Source: Microthrixaceae bacterium
GTDB taxonomy: Bacteria; Actinomycetota; Acidimicrobiia; Acidimicrobiales; Iamiaceae
Reading direction: 5' to 3'
Length of the DNA stretch: 64,000 nucleotides
Assembly (NCBI GenBank): GCA_016702505.1
Contig: JADJDU010000014.1
Coordinates: 66,052 to 130,051, forward strand
Part shown: positions 16,903 to 26,329 of the stretch, in pieces
How the letters are laid out: each line of letters opens with the position of its first letter
Numbering within the stretch: position 1 is the stretch's first letter
Notes under the pieces: model-generated
Database searches by the model: none
What the model was told of the DNA's origin: nothing
What the model saw: the letters and a program-made list of their open reading frames with translations, nothing else
Translations under genes and position numbers: made by a program

Positions 16903-18351
16903 ATGTCTGACTCTTATTCGTTGTTGATTGGGGGGGAGCGGGTTGCTGCTGCCGCCGGGTACGAGGTGATCAACCCCTCGACTGAGGCGGTGGTGGGCTT
17001 GGCTCCCAACGCTTCGGTTGAGCAAGCCGAAGCGGCGTGCGCTGCCGCTCGTGATGCGTTCGACTCGTGGAGTCGCACGCCGATGGCCGAGCGCTGCGCC
17101 ACCTTGGACCGGATCGCCGACGTGCTCGACGCCCACCGCGACGAGTTGGTTCCGGTGGTCCAGGCCGAGACCGGGGCCACCATGCGGGTGGCCAAGACCA
17201 TGCAGGTGCCTCAGGCCGCGGCTCGCTTCCGTCGCTACGCCGAGGTCGAGTCGAACCTGGTGCCGCTCCCTCCCGCGGTCATGCCCACCACACCCCTGGC
17301 CCCGGGCGGGATCATCGGTGCCGTCGAGCACCGTGCCCCGGTCGGGGTGGTGGCCGCCATCGCCGCCTACAACTTCCCGGTCACCAACATGGCCGGCAAG
17401 ATCGCCCCCGCCCTGGCCATGGGCAACACCTTGGTGGTGAAACCCCCCACCCAAGATCCGCTCGGCGTGATCCGGATGGTCGAGTTGTTCGAGGAAGCCG
17501 GGCTCCCGCCGGGAGTGGTCAACACCGTCTCCGCCGACTCGGTGGAGGTGGCCGAGGTCATCACCTCGTCGCCCGACGTCGACATGATCTCGTTCACCGG
17601 GTCCACCGGGGTTGGGTGTCGGATCGCCGAGGTGGGGGGCCGGACCATGAAGCGACTGCTGTTGGAGTTGGGCGGCAAGGGTGCAGCCATCGTGTTCGAC
17701 GATGCCGACCTGAAGAACGTGATCTCCAACGTGTCGAGCACCTGGACCTTCCACTCCGGCCAGATCTGCACGTCTCCCACCCGAGTGGTGGTGCAGCGCG
17801 GCCTGTACGACGAACTGGTGGGCAAGCTCACCGCCATGGCCGCGCACCTCAAGGTCGGTGATCCCTTGGAGCGGGACACCGTCGTCGGGCCGGTCATCTC
17901 CGGTGCTCACCGCGACCGGGTGGAAGCCATGATCCGTACCGCCACCGAGGAGGGGGCAACGCTGGCCACCGGGGGCACCCGACCCGAGATCGACACCGGC
18001 TTCTACGTGGCGCCCACGTTGGTGGTCGATGCCACCAACCAGATGACCGTGGCCCGCGAAGAGGCCTTCGCCCCCGTGATCACCGTGATCCCCTTCGACA
18101 CCGAGGACGAGGCGATCGCCATCGCCAACGACAGCCAGTACGGCCTGTACAACTACGTCTTCACCGCCGACAGCGGCAAGGCCATGGAAGTGGCCAAGCT
18201 CCTGCGATCGGGCAACGTCGGGATCAACACCCTTCAGCGCAACCACGAGGCGGCGTTCGGTGGGTTCAAGTACAGCGGTGTTGGGCGAGACGGTGGGTCC
18301 TGGGGCCTGCATGCCTACAGCGAGATGCAGTCGATCATGTGGAAGGGATGA
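16903..18351 (+). CDS. Aldehyde dehydrogenase (NAD(P)-dependent)
   Basis: 482-residue ALDH. Landmarks: YNFPVTNMAGKIAPALAMGNTLVVKPP, FTGSTGVG, the general-base Glu in LLELGGKG, the nucleophile Cys in FHSGQICTSPTR, and EEAFAPVITV. It oxidises an aldehyde to the acid. ATG 16903 is preferred over GTG 16891, four codons earlier. The alcohol dehydrogenase starts eight bases after its stop, making an alcohol-aldehyde-acid oxidation pair. Confidence 0.9.
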   Translation: MSDSYSLLIGGERVAAAAGYEVINPSTEAVVGLAPNASVEQAEAACAAARDAFDSWSRTPMAERCATLDRIADVLDAHRDELVPVVQAETGATMRVAKTMQVPQAAARFRRYAEVESNLVPLPPAVMPTTPLAPGGIIGAVEHRAPVGVVAAIAAYNFPVTNMAGKIAPALAMGNTLVVKPPTQDPLGVIRMVELFEEAGLPPGVVNTVSADSVEVAEVITSSPDVDMISFTGSTGVGCRIAEVGGRTMKRLLLELGGKGAAIVFDDADLKNVISNVSSTWTFHSGQICTSPTRVVVQRGLYDELVGKLTAMAAHLKVGDPLERDTVVGPVISGAHRDRVEAMIRTATEEGATLATGGTRPEIDTGFYVAPTLVVDATNQMTVAREEAFAPVITVIPFDTEDEAIAIANDSQYGLYNYVFTADSGKAMEVAKLLRSGNVGINTLQRNHEAAFGGFKYSGVGRDGGSWGLHAYSEMQSIMWKG

Positions 18352-18358
18352 CACCGCG

Positions 18359-19426
18359 ATGAAAGCAATTGTCTGGACCGGTTCGCTCGAGGTGCGAGAC
18401 GACGTAGAGGTGCGGGACCTGCGTCCCAATGAAGTGAGAGTTCGGGTTCACGCCACCGGGCTGTGTCACAGCGACGTCTCGGTGGTCAACGGCACGATCC
18501 CGTTCCCGACCCCGGCCGTGCTCGGCCACGAGGGGGCGGGAGTGGTCGAAGAGGTCGGTGGAGCCGTCCGCAAGGTGAAGGTGGGTGACCACGTCGTCCT
18601 CACCACCCTGGGCAACTGCGGCCAGTGCGATGCCTGTGACCGCGGTCAGCCCACCCATTGCCGTGACACCGCTGGTCGCCTCAGCGCCCCGTTCACGGTG
18701 GGGGGAGAGAAGGCGTTCCAGTTCGCCAATGCTGGGGTCTTCGCCGAGACCACCGTGGTCAAAGAGACCCAGGCCGTGGTTATCGACCCCGAGGTGCCGC
18801 TCGCCTCGGCCAGCCTCATCGGCTGCGCTGTGCTCACCGGCACAGGCGCAGTGCTGAACCGGGCCCGTCCCCGGCCCGGACAGTCGGCGCTGGTGATCGG
18901 CATCGGGGGCATCGGGCTCAACGTCCTGCAGGGTCTGGCCATCGCCAACTGCGGTCCGATCATCGCCGTCGATGCCAACCCGGCCAAGGAAGCCGCGGCC
19001 CGCCAGTTCGGGGCCACCCACTTCATCGCCGCGGGGCCCGACGTCGACACCGCGGCCGCGGTCAAGGAGATCTGCCCCCAGGGCGTGGACTTCGCGTTCG
19101 AATGCGTTGGTCACCCGGCCCTCATCCGCCAGAGCATCGACCTTTTGGACTGGGGTGGAAGCTGCGTGCTGCTCGGAGTCCCGAAGCTGGGCAGCGAGGC
19201 CAGCTTCGTGGTGAACAGCCTCTACAACGACAAGTCGATCCTCGGCTGTCGTTACGGGGCGGCCCGTCCCCACCACGACATCCCCCTGTTCATCGACCTG
19301 TACAAGTCGGGGCGGCTCAAGCTCGACGAACTTGTGTCGGCCACCTACCAACCCGAGCAGGTGCAAGAAGCGCTGGACGCCATGCACGGCGGCGCCCTGA
19401 ACCGCGCCGTGCTCACGTGGGCTTGA
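18359..19426 (+). CDS. Zinc-dependent alcohol dehydrogenase (MDR superfamily)
   Basis: 355 residues. Catalytic zinc ligands in ATGLCHSD and LGHEGAG; structural zinc lobe GNCGQCDACDRGQPTHC; Rossmann motif VIGIGGIGL followed by an acidic AVDANPAK that favours NAD. It resembles class-III-like/AdhX dehydrogenases of actinobacteria. Likely works in sequence with the upstream aldehyde dehydrogenase, oxidising a primary alcohol. The substrate is not deducible. Confidence 0.88.
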   Translation: MKAIVWTGSLEVRDDVEVRDLRPNEVRVRVHATGLCHSDVSVVNGTIPFPTPAVLGHEGAGVVEEVGGAVRKVKVGDHVVLTTLGNCGQCDACDRGQPTHCRDTAGRLSAPFTVGGEKAFQFANAGVFAETTVVKETQAVVIDPEVPLASASLIGCAVLTGTGAVLNRARPRPGQSALVIGIGGIGLNVLQGLAIANCGPIIAVDANPAKEAAARQFGATHFIAAGPDVDTAAAVKEICPQGVDFAFECVGHPALIRQSIDLLDWGGSCVLLGVPKLGSEASFVVNSLYNDKSILGCRYGAARPHHDIPLFIDLYKSGRLKLDELVSATYQPEQVQEALDAMHGGALNRAVLTWA

Positions 19427-19534
19427 CCTCGCGGGTTGCTCGACGGTGTCGAGCCGCGCCGTCGAGCGGGTCGTCCAACCAGCGGTGATGACCGGGTGCG
19501 AGGTGGGGTCGACGGCGCAGACGGAGCTGGCTCG

Positions 19535-20188
19535 ATGAGTGAGCCCCGCTCGACCCACGCGGCAAGGGGGGTCTCTCCGGTCCGCCGGGTGCTCGCCCAC
19601 GCCGAGGAACTGGTGGCCGAACGTCGGGACCGGGGTGCATGCGAGGCCCGGGTGCCGTTTCTGCGGGAGGTGATTCCACCTGCGGGTGTCGGCGCCGAGA
19701 TCGGCGTGTTCAAAGGCCGGTTCTCCCCGGTGCTGCTCCGGGAGACCCGGGCCGTGCAACTGCACCTGATCGACCCTTGGTACCTGCTGACCCCCGAGTG
19801 GCATTGGGGGCGCGGCGACCGCAGCACGGTCAACGCTCTACGTCGGATCCTCGGGCGATTTCGCCCCGAGATCGAGGCCGGCACGGTGGTGGTGCATATC
19901 GGTGACGACCGCGAGGTGCTGGCCCGATTCCCCGATGCCACCTTCGACTGGGTGTATCTCGACTCGTCCCACGCCTACGAGCACACCCGACAGGAGCTGG
20001 CCATCCTGCGCCGCAAGGTGAAACCCGGTGGCTTGATCGCCGGCGATGACTGGCGTCCCGCACCGGCGCATCCTCACCACGGCGTGTTCCGCGCCGTCCA
20101 GGAACTTGTCAGCGAGCCCGGCTGGGCCCTGATCCACGCCGACGAACAGACCCTCCAATGGGCAGTCCGCCTCCCCGGGCCAGGCTGA
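19535..20188 (+). CDS. Class I SAM-dependent methyltransferase
   Basis: 217 residues. SAM-binding motif I reads VGAEIGVFKGRFS; later segments (VVVHIGDDREVL, FDWVYLDSSHAYEHTRQEL, VKPGGLIAGDDW) fit the Methyltransf_24 family. The ATG at 19535 is chosen because upstream codons are Arg/Gly-rich shadow. Convergent with the TetR gene at 20223; a short dispersed repeat lies between them. Target unknown. Confidence 0.8.
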   Translation: MSEPRSTHAARGVSPVRRVLAHAEELVAERRDRGACEARVPFLREVIPPAGVGAEIGVFKGRFSPVLLRETRAVQLHLIDPWYLLTPEWHWGRGDRSTVNALRRILGRFRPEIEAGTVVVHIGDDREVLARFPDATFDWVYLDSSHAYEHTRQELAILRRKVKPGGLIAGDDWRPAPAHPHHGVFRAVQELVSEPGWALIHADEQTLQWAVRLPGPG

Positions 20189-20215
20189 CCGACGAAAGGG
20201 ACTGCCTTCGGCGGA
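20188..20215. repeat. Dispersed 3'-end repeat, diverged short copy
   Basis: Immediately after the methyltransferase stop, GACCGACGAAAGGGACTGCC... aligns loosely with the left end of the repeat at 30380. It sits between convergent stops, like the other copies. The match is weaker, so it may be an independent hairpin. Confidence 0.35.
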
Positions 20216-20222
20216 TCCAGAC

Positions 20223-20873
20223 CTAGATCTGGGGGTGGAGCAGCAGATCGACCAGGCCCGATACTGCGTCGAGGCTGGTGAACAGACTCTCCAGGCGGGT
20301 GTCGTCTCCGTCTACGCCGCCCATCAGTTCGAGCCCCAGGAACAGTGACGCAATTGCGTACGCGATGTCGGCAAGCGGCACCACCGCGCCGAGCGGTGTG
20401 TCGGCCAGGACCCTGGCCAGTGCGTCCTCCACCAACGTCGTCCAGGCCTGCATTCCGTCCTGTACCGCGGCGCCGAGTTCGGGTGACGACGCCGCGCCGG
20501 CGACCAGTTGCGCCAGCACCGCGGTGTTCCCTTCGGCGAACTCGACCTGGTGGATCTGGTGGCCGACCGACACCAGATCCTTGAGGGTCTTCACCCCCGC
20601 CAGTCTCTCGGCGTAGAGCAGGGCCCGACGTTCGGCGTCGGTTCGGGCCACCGCCTGCAACAGACCGTCGACCGATCCGAAGTGGTAGAAGACCAGCGCC
20701 TGGTTGAGGTCGCCGTGGCGGGCGATGGCCCGGGCGCTCACGCCGGCGATACCGTCCTGGCGGAGGCAGGCGCGGGCCGCGGCCTGAAGGCGATCGCGGG
20801 TTTCGGCCCCGGACTCGCTGGCGGTGCGATGGCTGCCAGTTGGTGTTCGTCTGGCCGCAGGCATGGGTGTCAT
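20223..20873 (-). CDS. TetR-family regulator, last gene of a DCC1 operon
   Basis: 216 residues. HTH at about 24-70 (ETRDRLQAAARACLRQDGIAGVSARAIARHGDLNQALVFYHF). The helical C-terminal domain carries no recognisable ligand motif. The start overlaps the stop of a 48-residue membrane protein (ATGA at 20870-20873). Tandem palindromes upstream of the operon (22054-22095) are the probable binding sites, giving an autoregulated four-gene unit. Confidence 0.85.
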   Translation of the reverse strand: MTPMPAARRTPTGSHRTASESGAETRDRLQAAARACLRQDGIAGVSARAIARHGDLNQALVFYHFGSVDGLLQAVARTDAERRALLYAERLAGVKTLKDLVSVGHQIHQVEFAEGNTAVLAQLVAGAASSPELGAAVQDGMQAWTTLVEDALARVLADTPLGAVVPLADIAYAIASLFLGLELMGGVDGDDTRLESLFTSLDAVSGLVDLLLHPQI

Positions 20874-21016
20874 CTTTCCAGACCCCCCGACCGTGACCCC
20901 GCCATGCGTGCGACCAGCCTCCACAGCGCACGCACGACGAAGGCGGCGGCGCACACCACAGAAGCGACGACTAATAGGTACCCGTACACGACGATGGTCA
21001 AGAGAACGGCTCTCAT
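20870..21016 (-). CDS. Small single-span membrane protein
   Basis: 48 residues: MRAVLLTIVVYGYLLVVASV then a basic tail (ALWRLVARMAGSRSGGLER), so one helix with the C-terminus probably inside. Its ATG overlaps the DCC1 stop and its stop overlaps the tetR ATG, with four-base overlaps on both sides; this coupling is the main support for it being a gene. Function unknown. Confidence 0.65.
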   Translation of the reverse strand: MRAVLLTIVVYGYLLVVASVVCAAAFVVRALWRLVARMAGSRSGGLER

Positions 21017-21456
21017 GATGGAGCACCTGTCGGGATCGGCGTGTGGGCCAGGCGCGGGGGTCGGTGGGCACAGCGATCGCCGGAGCATTCGGGGGGATCG
21101 AGGCGGCGTCCGATCCGGTCCCGGTTGGCCGACACGAGGTGGAAGAAGCTCTCGGCGGCGGGGGCAAGGCCGGGCCTGCTCAGGTTCCACGACCACTCCC
21201 GGTACCGGACCGTGGCCCAGAGGCACACGATGAACCCGGCCGGGCCGATCCACGCCGCGCCCTCCTCGGAGCCCCCGCGTGCCACGACCACGAGCTCCTG
21301 GCCTAGCCACGGGAGTTGGGGGAGGAGTCGGGCCGCATCGGCGGCATCGGCCTCAACGAAGCGCAGCGGGAGATGGGTGGGCTGGGTTTCCAGCCACTCG
21401 CGGCACCGGCGACACAGTGCGCAGTGGACGTCGTAGTACACGGTGAGTGATTCCAT
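21013..21456 (-). CDS. DCC1-like thiol-disulfide oxidoreductase (DUF393)
   Basis: 147 residues. N-terminal LTVYYDVHCALCRRCREWL carries the DxxCxxC motif (Cys12, Cys15) of DUF393/DCC1 proteins, thioredoxin-fold redox proteins of poorly known role. The region from about residue 100 is longer and Arg/Pro-rich. Second gene of the operon, 27 bp after the membrane protein gene, which suggests redox service to that protein. Confidence 0.8.
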   Translation of the reverse strand: MESLTVYYDVHCALCRRCREWLETQPTHLPLRFVEADAADAARLLPQLPWLGQELVVVARGGSEEGAAWIGPAGFIVCLWATVRYREWSWNLSRPGLAPAAESFFHLVSANRDRIGRRLDPPECSGDRCAHRPPRLAHTPIPTGAPS

Positions 21457-21483
21457 TGCGGTCTCCGGTCTGTCAGCCCTCTC

Positions 21484-22026
21484 TCAGGCGGGGGTCGGTC
21501 CGAAGCCACCAGGTCCGGCGAGCGTTCCCGGGCCGGCGAAGGTTCCGGCTCCGCCGTAAGGGCCGGGTGCCGCGAAGGGGCCCGGTGCCACCGGACGGGC
21601 CGGAGGCGGCGGCAGGTGGCTGGTGGGAGGATCGATCGGGCGCACGGTGACCTGCGGGGCGACGGGCGGGACCAGGTTCGCCTGGCGTCGACGGGCGGCG
21701 AGCCGGTGGAAGACGTAGAGGTTGACGAAGTGCACCGCGGCCAGGCTGCACAGCAGCAGGCCGAGCTTGCGGGCCAGGATCTCGAACGCCTCGGTGCTGG
21801 TGGTCGCCTGGTTGGCCTTCATCATGAAGAAGCCGTAGCCGAGGTTGACCATCGCGAAGCCGGTGACCAGCAGGTGGTTGACCGCCTCGGCCAGTTCCGG
21901 CCTGTCATCGAACACGTCCCTGAGGAACAGGGCACCGTTGCGGTAGAGGGTGCGGGCCAGCCAGGCGCAGAGCGCCACGGTGGCGATCAGGTAGGTGGTG
22001 TACACGGGGACGAGGTAGCTGTTCAC
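21484..22026 (-). CDS. Integral membrane protein heading the TetR/DCC1 operon
   Basis: 180 residues with three hydrophobic helices (about 6-27, 49-70 and 88-108) and a Pro/Gly/Ala-rich cytoplasmic tail (GPGPYGG-like repeats, 135-180). No family recognised. Two tandem palindromes lie 28-70 bp upstream of the ATG, so this is the first gene under TetR control. Confidence 0.7.
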   Translation of the reverse strand: MNSYLVPVYTTYLIATVALCAWLARTLYRNGALFLRDVFDDRPELAEAVNHLLVTGFAMVNLGYGFFMMKANQATTSTEAFEILARKLGLLLCSLAAVHFVNLYVFHRLAARRRQANLVPPVAPQVTVRPIDPPTSHLPPPPARPVAPGPFAAPGPYGGAGTFAGPGTLAGPGGFGPTPA

Positions 22027-22053
22027 GGCGGTCTCCTTGGTTGAGTAAACGCT

Positions 22054-22095
22054 TTGAGCGTTCGCTTAGTGCATGTGCATTGAGCATACGCTCAA
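22054..22095. promoter_or_regulatory. Tandem TetR-type operators of the DCC1 operon
   Basis: TTGAGCGTTCGCTTAG (22054-22069, imperfect) and TTGAGCATACGCTCAA (22080-22095) share TTGAGC-N4-GCTCAA geometry, centres 26 bp apart. They lie upstream of the gene starting at 22026. A distinct motif from the window-wide TCTGACG palindrome. Confidence 0.65.
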
Positions 22096-22214
22096 GTGCG
22101 TCCACCTTGTCAACCCCTTGGCCCCAACCGGTGTGGTGTCGACCGGAGGCGGACGCCCGAAATGCGCCCGAGTGCGGTCAATCCGCCAGATCTGGGTTCA
22201 GGCCAGATCTGGGT

Positions 22215-24061
22215 TCAGGCCAGAGCTGCCTCTCCGGTCTGGACCCGCCACAGCGCGGCGTACAGGCCACTGAGCGCCACGAGTTCGTCATGGGTCCCGG
22301 CTTCGACGACCCGGCCGGCCTCCAGCACGTGAATGCGGTGGGCATGACGAACGGTGGAGAGGCGATGGGCGATCACCACGGTGGTGCGACCCGCCGAGAC
22401 CTTGGCCAAAGACCGTTGGATGGCGGCCTCGGTCTCGTTGTCGACTGCGGAGGTCGCCTCGTCGAGGATCAGCACCGCGGGGTCACGCAGGATGGCCCGG
22501 GCGATGGTGAGGCGCTGGCGCTGCCCGCCCGACAGCTTCTGCCCCGTTCGCCGACCAGGGTGTCGAAACCATCGGGCAGGGCGTCGATGAAATCGGCGGC
22601 TTCAGCCAGCTCCGCAGCCCGTCTCAGCTCGGCCTCGGTGGCATCGGGCCGTCCGTAGGTGAGGTTCTCGCGCACCGTGCCGTGGAACAGGAACACGTCC
22701 TGGGCCACCAGTCCGGTAGCGCCCCGCAGCGAAGCGAAGGTCAGGTCCGAAATGGAACTCCCGTCCAGGGTGATCTGCCCCGATGTGGGTTCGTACAAGC
22801 GCAGCAAGAGCTTGACCACCGTGGACTTGCCCGATCCGGTGGGCCCGACGATGGCGTGGGTCTCACCCGCGGGGATGTCCATCGACACGCCCCGTAGCAC
22901 CAGTCCGTCCTCGGCGGGCGAGCTTTCGGAGCCGCCAGGGCTGCTGTCATAGGAGAAGGTGACGTTCCGGAAGCTGATGTCGCCACGCACCGGTTCGGTC
23001 AGAGCAGTGGCGCCCGGCAGGATCCGGGGTTCGGCCCGCAGCACGCCGAAGATGCGCCGGCACGAGGCCATCGCCCGCTGATACTGGTCCAAGGTTTCGC
23101 CCAGGGCGGTGAGGGGCCACAGCAGTCGCTGGGTCATGTACACCAGCATCGAGAAGACACCAATCTCGAGGTCTCCACGCAAGGCGGCCCGGCCGCCGAC
23201 GATGAGGGTCATGGTGAACCCGGCCAGAACCGCCATTCGGATCAACGGGTTGAACGCCGTCGAATACCGGATGGCGTCACGGTTGGCCTGGCGGTAGGCG
23301 TCTGAGTCGACCTCCACGCGTTCGACCTCGCGGTCCTCGGCGTTGAACGCCTTGATGGTGGCGATGCCTCCGAGGCCGTTGGTGAGGGTGTCCCCGATGA
23401 CCCCGGCCGAAGCCCGCACCGCGGCGTATCGAGGTTCCAGGCGGGTCTGATACCACAGCGACCCGACGATGATCACCGGGATGGGAAGGAAGGCCAGCAG
23501 AGCCAGCAGGGGCGAGACCACCAGGAACGTGATGCCGACGAAAACCACGTTGGCGGCGGTGATGATCAGCTTGTGAGGACCCAGGTCCAAGAACCGTTCG
23601 AGCTGGTTGATGTCGTCGTTCAGCACCGCCATGAGGCCACCTGACGTCCGGTCCTCGAAGTAGGCCATCTCCAGGCTCTGGACGTGGCGGTAGGTGTCCA
23701 TGCGGGCTTCGTGCTGAATGGTCTGGGCCAGGTTGCGCCAGGTGATCACCGCCGCGTATTCGGTGGCCGACTCGGCCAGCCAGATCACCACGGTGACGGC
23801 CACCAGCACGCTCAGCTGGGTGAAGCGGTCCTCGGTTCCCAAGATCCGGCCTACGAAGGACTGCCCGTCGGCCTTCACCACGATGTCGACGGCGGCACCG
23901 ATCAGTAGTTCGGGGGCGATATCGCAGATCTTGTTGAGCAACGACATGGTGACCGCCAACCACCGCTGGCCTCGATGGGCCCGGCTGTAGCGGAGAAGCT
24001 CACCCAAGGGCGGATCTGTGCTCTCGGTGATGGACGGGGCGTCGTGCAGACGGGAATTCAC
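22215..24061 (-). CDS. ABC exporter (fused membrane and ATPase domains), with a -1 frameshift
   Basis: About 615 residues when repaired: a six-helix type-1 exporter domain (residues about 40-330) then an ATPase with Walker [12 protein letters not shown]-loop [10 protein letters not shown] and Walker [12 protein letters not shown]. The frame breaks at the CCCC run 22542-22545 (GGGG on the coding strand): one more G restores LVGERG followed by [11 protein letters not shown]. The rest is intact, so a sequencing error is plausible. GTG 24061 is the likely start. Homodimeric multidrug/lipid-type exporter; substrate unknown. Confidence 0.85.
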
Positions 24062-24110
24062 CCGACAGGCATACCTGACACGAGGTCGGCGCGCTGACAC
24101 AATTGTCGGG
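24061..24110. promoter_or_regulatory. Divergent promoter with inverted repeat
   Basis: The 51-bp gap between the ABC exporter and the divergent secreted protein carries CCCGACA (24061-24067) and its exact inverse TGTCGGG (24104-24110). Both genes must be transcribed from this short space, so the repeat could be a shared operator. Confidence 0.4.
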
Positions 24111-24112
24111 TC

Positions 24113-25228
24113 ATGGGTGAGTTCCCCCCAGTTCGTGGACCGCGTGGAGTCCGTTTCGGAATCGTCGCCGCCGCAGTGGTCACGGTGATCGGTGTGGTGA
24201 CGGCCACGGTGATGTCCTGGGACCGTGGCGTGGCCGATCCTGTTCCCGCCGACCGGGTCGCGAGCGTGGCGGCAGGGGCAGCGGTCAGCTCTCCGCCCGT
24301 GGTGCGCTCGGAGCCAGCACCCCAGGCCCAGCCCGCGCCCTCGGTGCCCGATCCCCGCTGTCGGGCGGCCCGGCGCCTGTTCTTGCGCGCAGCTATCGAC
24401 CCTGATCCGGCGGGTTCGGGCGCCGACGTCGACGTGGACCACCTCCTCGACCAGGTTGAGGTGATGGCTGAAGGGCCGATATCGGCCGACATGGAGGCTG
24501 TGCGGGAGCTGGCCCAGCGCATCAGGTCGTCGCCGCAGTCCATCTCCGACGCTGATCAGGAGGCCTCGATCGCTCGGATGGAACGGCTCTTGATCTGGAC
24601 CATGACGACCTGCCCGCCCCCGCAACGCCCGGTCTGGGGCTGCGCCGCGCCGGTGATCCTGGGCAGCCCGGACTACTACCTGGGGACGACCTTCTTGGCG
24701 TCAGGCCAGCTCGTGCCGGACGACGCCGTGATCGACCGCCTGGGTGAGCCCGAGGGAAAACGGATAGAGCTCGCCCGCAACCCGAGCCGGGTCGTATACG
24801 CCTGGACCGATCCGTTCGGCTTGGTTCGGCGGCGCGTGGAGGTCCAGCGCGTGCTGGACCTCTGGTTCGTGACCGACGCTCGCCGGTGTGCGGAGCCGGT
24901 GGATCTGGAGCACCCGCTCGATGGTCAGGAGCCGATCGTGGAGGAACTGCCCGACGGTGCCGACGGTCCCGAGTACGCGCCGACCACCACCACAACCGCC
25001 GTTCCGGGCCCGACGGTCCCGGGGACTGTGTCGGGTTGTGGGTATGACCCTGGCAACGCCACTGACGCGTATGGCTCGCTCGGTGACTACATGTCGAACG
25101 GACCGGGTGAGGCCGCGTGCTGGCAGTTGCTGTCCGCAGCGGGGAGGGCTTGTGTGAACGAGGTGACGGCGTCGGCCCCGGCCGGGAACCCCGACGCCGA
25201 CGAGCTCTACGCCTGCTTCGACCTGTGA
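24113..25228 (+). CDS. Membrane-anchored secreted protein, unknown function
   Basis: 371 residues. One N-terminal transmembrane helix (about 14-36), then a Pro/Ala-rich linker and a cysteine-containing extracytoplasmic region (CRAARRLF, TTCPPPQRPVWGCAAP, GCGYDPGN, ACWQLL, CVNE, YACFDL). A Thr/Pro-rich linker near 290-307 separates a C-terminal Cys-rich module. No family recognised. Confidence 0.6.
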   Translation: MGEFPPVRGPRGVRFGIVAAAVVTVIGVVTATVMSWDRGVADPVPADRVASVAAGAAVSSPPVVRSEPAPQAQPAPSVPDPRCRAARRLFLRAAIDPDPAGSGADVDVDHLLDQVEVMAEGPISADMEAVRELAQRIRSSPQSISDADQEASIARMERLLIWTMTTCPPPQRPVWGCAAPVILGSPDYYLGTTFLASGQLVPDDAVIDRLGEPEGKRIELARNPSRVVYAWTDPFGLVRRRVEVQRVLDLWFVTDARRCAEPVDLEHPLDGQEPIVEELPDGADGPEYAPTTTTTAVPGPTVPGTVSGCGYDPGNATDAYGSLGDYMSNGPGEAACWQLLSAAGRACVNEVTASAPAGNPDADELYACFDL

Positions 25229-25271
25229 CCGACGCACCCCCTTAGCGGCTAGGGGTCAGGGCCATCTAGGA

Positions 25272-25288
25272 TCTGACGACTAGTCAGA
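25272..25288. promoter_or_regulatory. Regulon palindrome, site 5 (before the SDR at 25333)
   Basis: TCTGACG-ACT-AGTCAGA. One mismatch from the consensus, still 14 of 14 self-complementary apart from the inner G/A pair. A TAGGAT -10 candidate overlaps its left edge (25267-25272). The gene itself has a separate SD sequence (CGGAGG, 25318-25323). Confidence 0.65.
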
Positions 25289-25332
25289 AACCGTCGGTGG
25301 TGTCCGACGGCTCACCTCGGAGGCACACACCC

Positions 25333-26244
25333 ATGGGCATGCTCGACGGCAAGGTCGCGATCGTCACCGGAGCGGGACACGGCATCGGCCGAGGTCACGC
25401 GCTCGAGCTGGCCAAACACGGGGCCAAGGTCGTGGTCAACGACCTCGGGGTGTCGGTCACCGGTGAGGGCCAGGGGCGTGACGCCGACCTGACCGTCGAC
25501 CTGATCACGCAGCGAGGTGGCGAGGCGGTGGCCAACTACGAGAACGTCGCCGACTTCGAAGGTGCCGGTCGCATGATCGCCCAAGCCGTTGATGCCTTCG
25601 GTCGCCTCGACGTGTTGGTCAACAACGCCGGCATCGTTCGAGATGGGGCCATCTGGAACATGTCCGAGAGCGATTTCGACGCCGTTATCAACGTTCACGT
25701 CAAGGGCACGTGGGCGCCCTGTCACCACGCGGCGCGCCACTGGCGGGAACGGTCCCAGGCTGGTGAGACCTTCACCGGTCGGGTGATCAACACCACCTCG
25801 GGTGCCGGCCTGGTCGGCAACTTCGGCCAGACCAACTACGCCACCGCCAAGGCGGGGATCGCTGGTCTCACCCAGACCCTGAGCCTGGAGCTGTTCAAGA
25901 TGGGCGTCACCGTGAACTGCGTAGGCCCGGCTGCGGCCACCCGCATCACCGGCACCATGCCCGGTGCCCCCGAAGTGATCGAAGCCAACGACGTCCCCGA
26001 GGGCGAGTGGAACCGCATGGATCCCTCCGTGTCCTCACCGCTGGTGGCATGGCTGGCATCAGACGAGTCCCAGCACGTCACCGGTCAGGTCATCCGGGCC
26101 GTAGCCGAGAACATCATCTGGATGAAGGGCTGGGCCGATGGCCCGACGCTCAGCAACGGTGGGAAGCGTTGGGATGCCACCAAGCTGGGGGCCCAGCTCG
26201 CCACTGACATCTTCGGTACCCGCGCCCCCGGTCTGCGGTACTGA
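25333..26244 (+). CDS. SDR-family dehydrogenase, MFE-2 type
   Basis: 303 residues. TGAGHGIGRGHALELAKHGAKVVVNDLG, NNAG, then Ser-Tyr-Lys (TSGAG, YATAKAG). The GHGIGRGHA form and length recall the (3R)-hydroxyacyl-CoA dehydrogenase domain of multifunctional enzyme 2 and the KstR2-regulon protein Rv3548c. It is a paralogue of the SDR at 53641 but less like Rv3548c. Preceded by a regulon palindrome. Probably acts on a CoA-linked hydroxy intermediate. Confidence 0.85.
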   Translation: MGMLDGKVAIVTGAGHGIGRGHALELAKHGAKVVVNDLGVSVTGEGQGRDADLTVDLITQRGGEAVANYENVADFEGAGRMIAQAVDAFGRLDVLVNNAGIVRDGAIWNMSESDFDAVINVHVKGTWAPCHHAARHWRERSQAGETFTGRVINTTSGAGLVGNFGQTNYATAKAGIAGLTQTLSLELFKMGVTVNCVGPAAATRITGTMPGAPEVIEANDVPEGEWNRMDPSVSSPLVAWLASDESQHVTGQVIRAVAENIIWMKGWADGPTLSNGGKRWDATKLGAQLATDIFGTRAPGLRY

Positions 26245-26294
26245 CCCCGCGCCGTAAGGGTCCTAGCGGATAGGTCCGGTCGTCGTCGCTACCA

Positions 26295-26329
26295 GGTTGA
26301 CCAGACCGAGGCTTCGCCTCGGTTCAACC
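26295..26329 (+). terminator. Two-part hairpin terminator after the SDR
   Basis: ACCGAGGC (26305-26312) pairs with GCCTCGGT (26316-26323) around TTC, extended by GGTTGA (26295-26300) with TCAACC (26324-26329) across a CCAG bulge. It lies in the 238-bp gap before the beta-helix lipoprotein. Confidence 0.55.

Noticed and set aside
16672..18429. Long antisense reading frame (585 codons) opposite the aldehyde dehydrogenase
   Set aside because: It mirrors a clear ALDH gene and is His/Gly/Arg-rich with no domain; a GC-bias shadow. Similar long shadows at 3143-4522, 18335-19804, 26339-27757, 38036-39313, 50185-51834 and 53413-55386 were rejected for the same reason.
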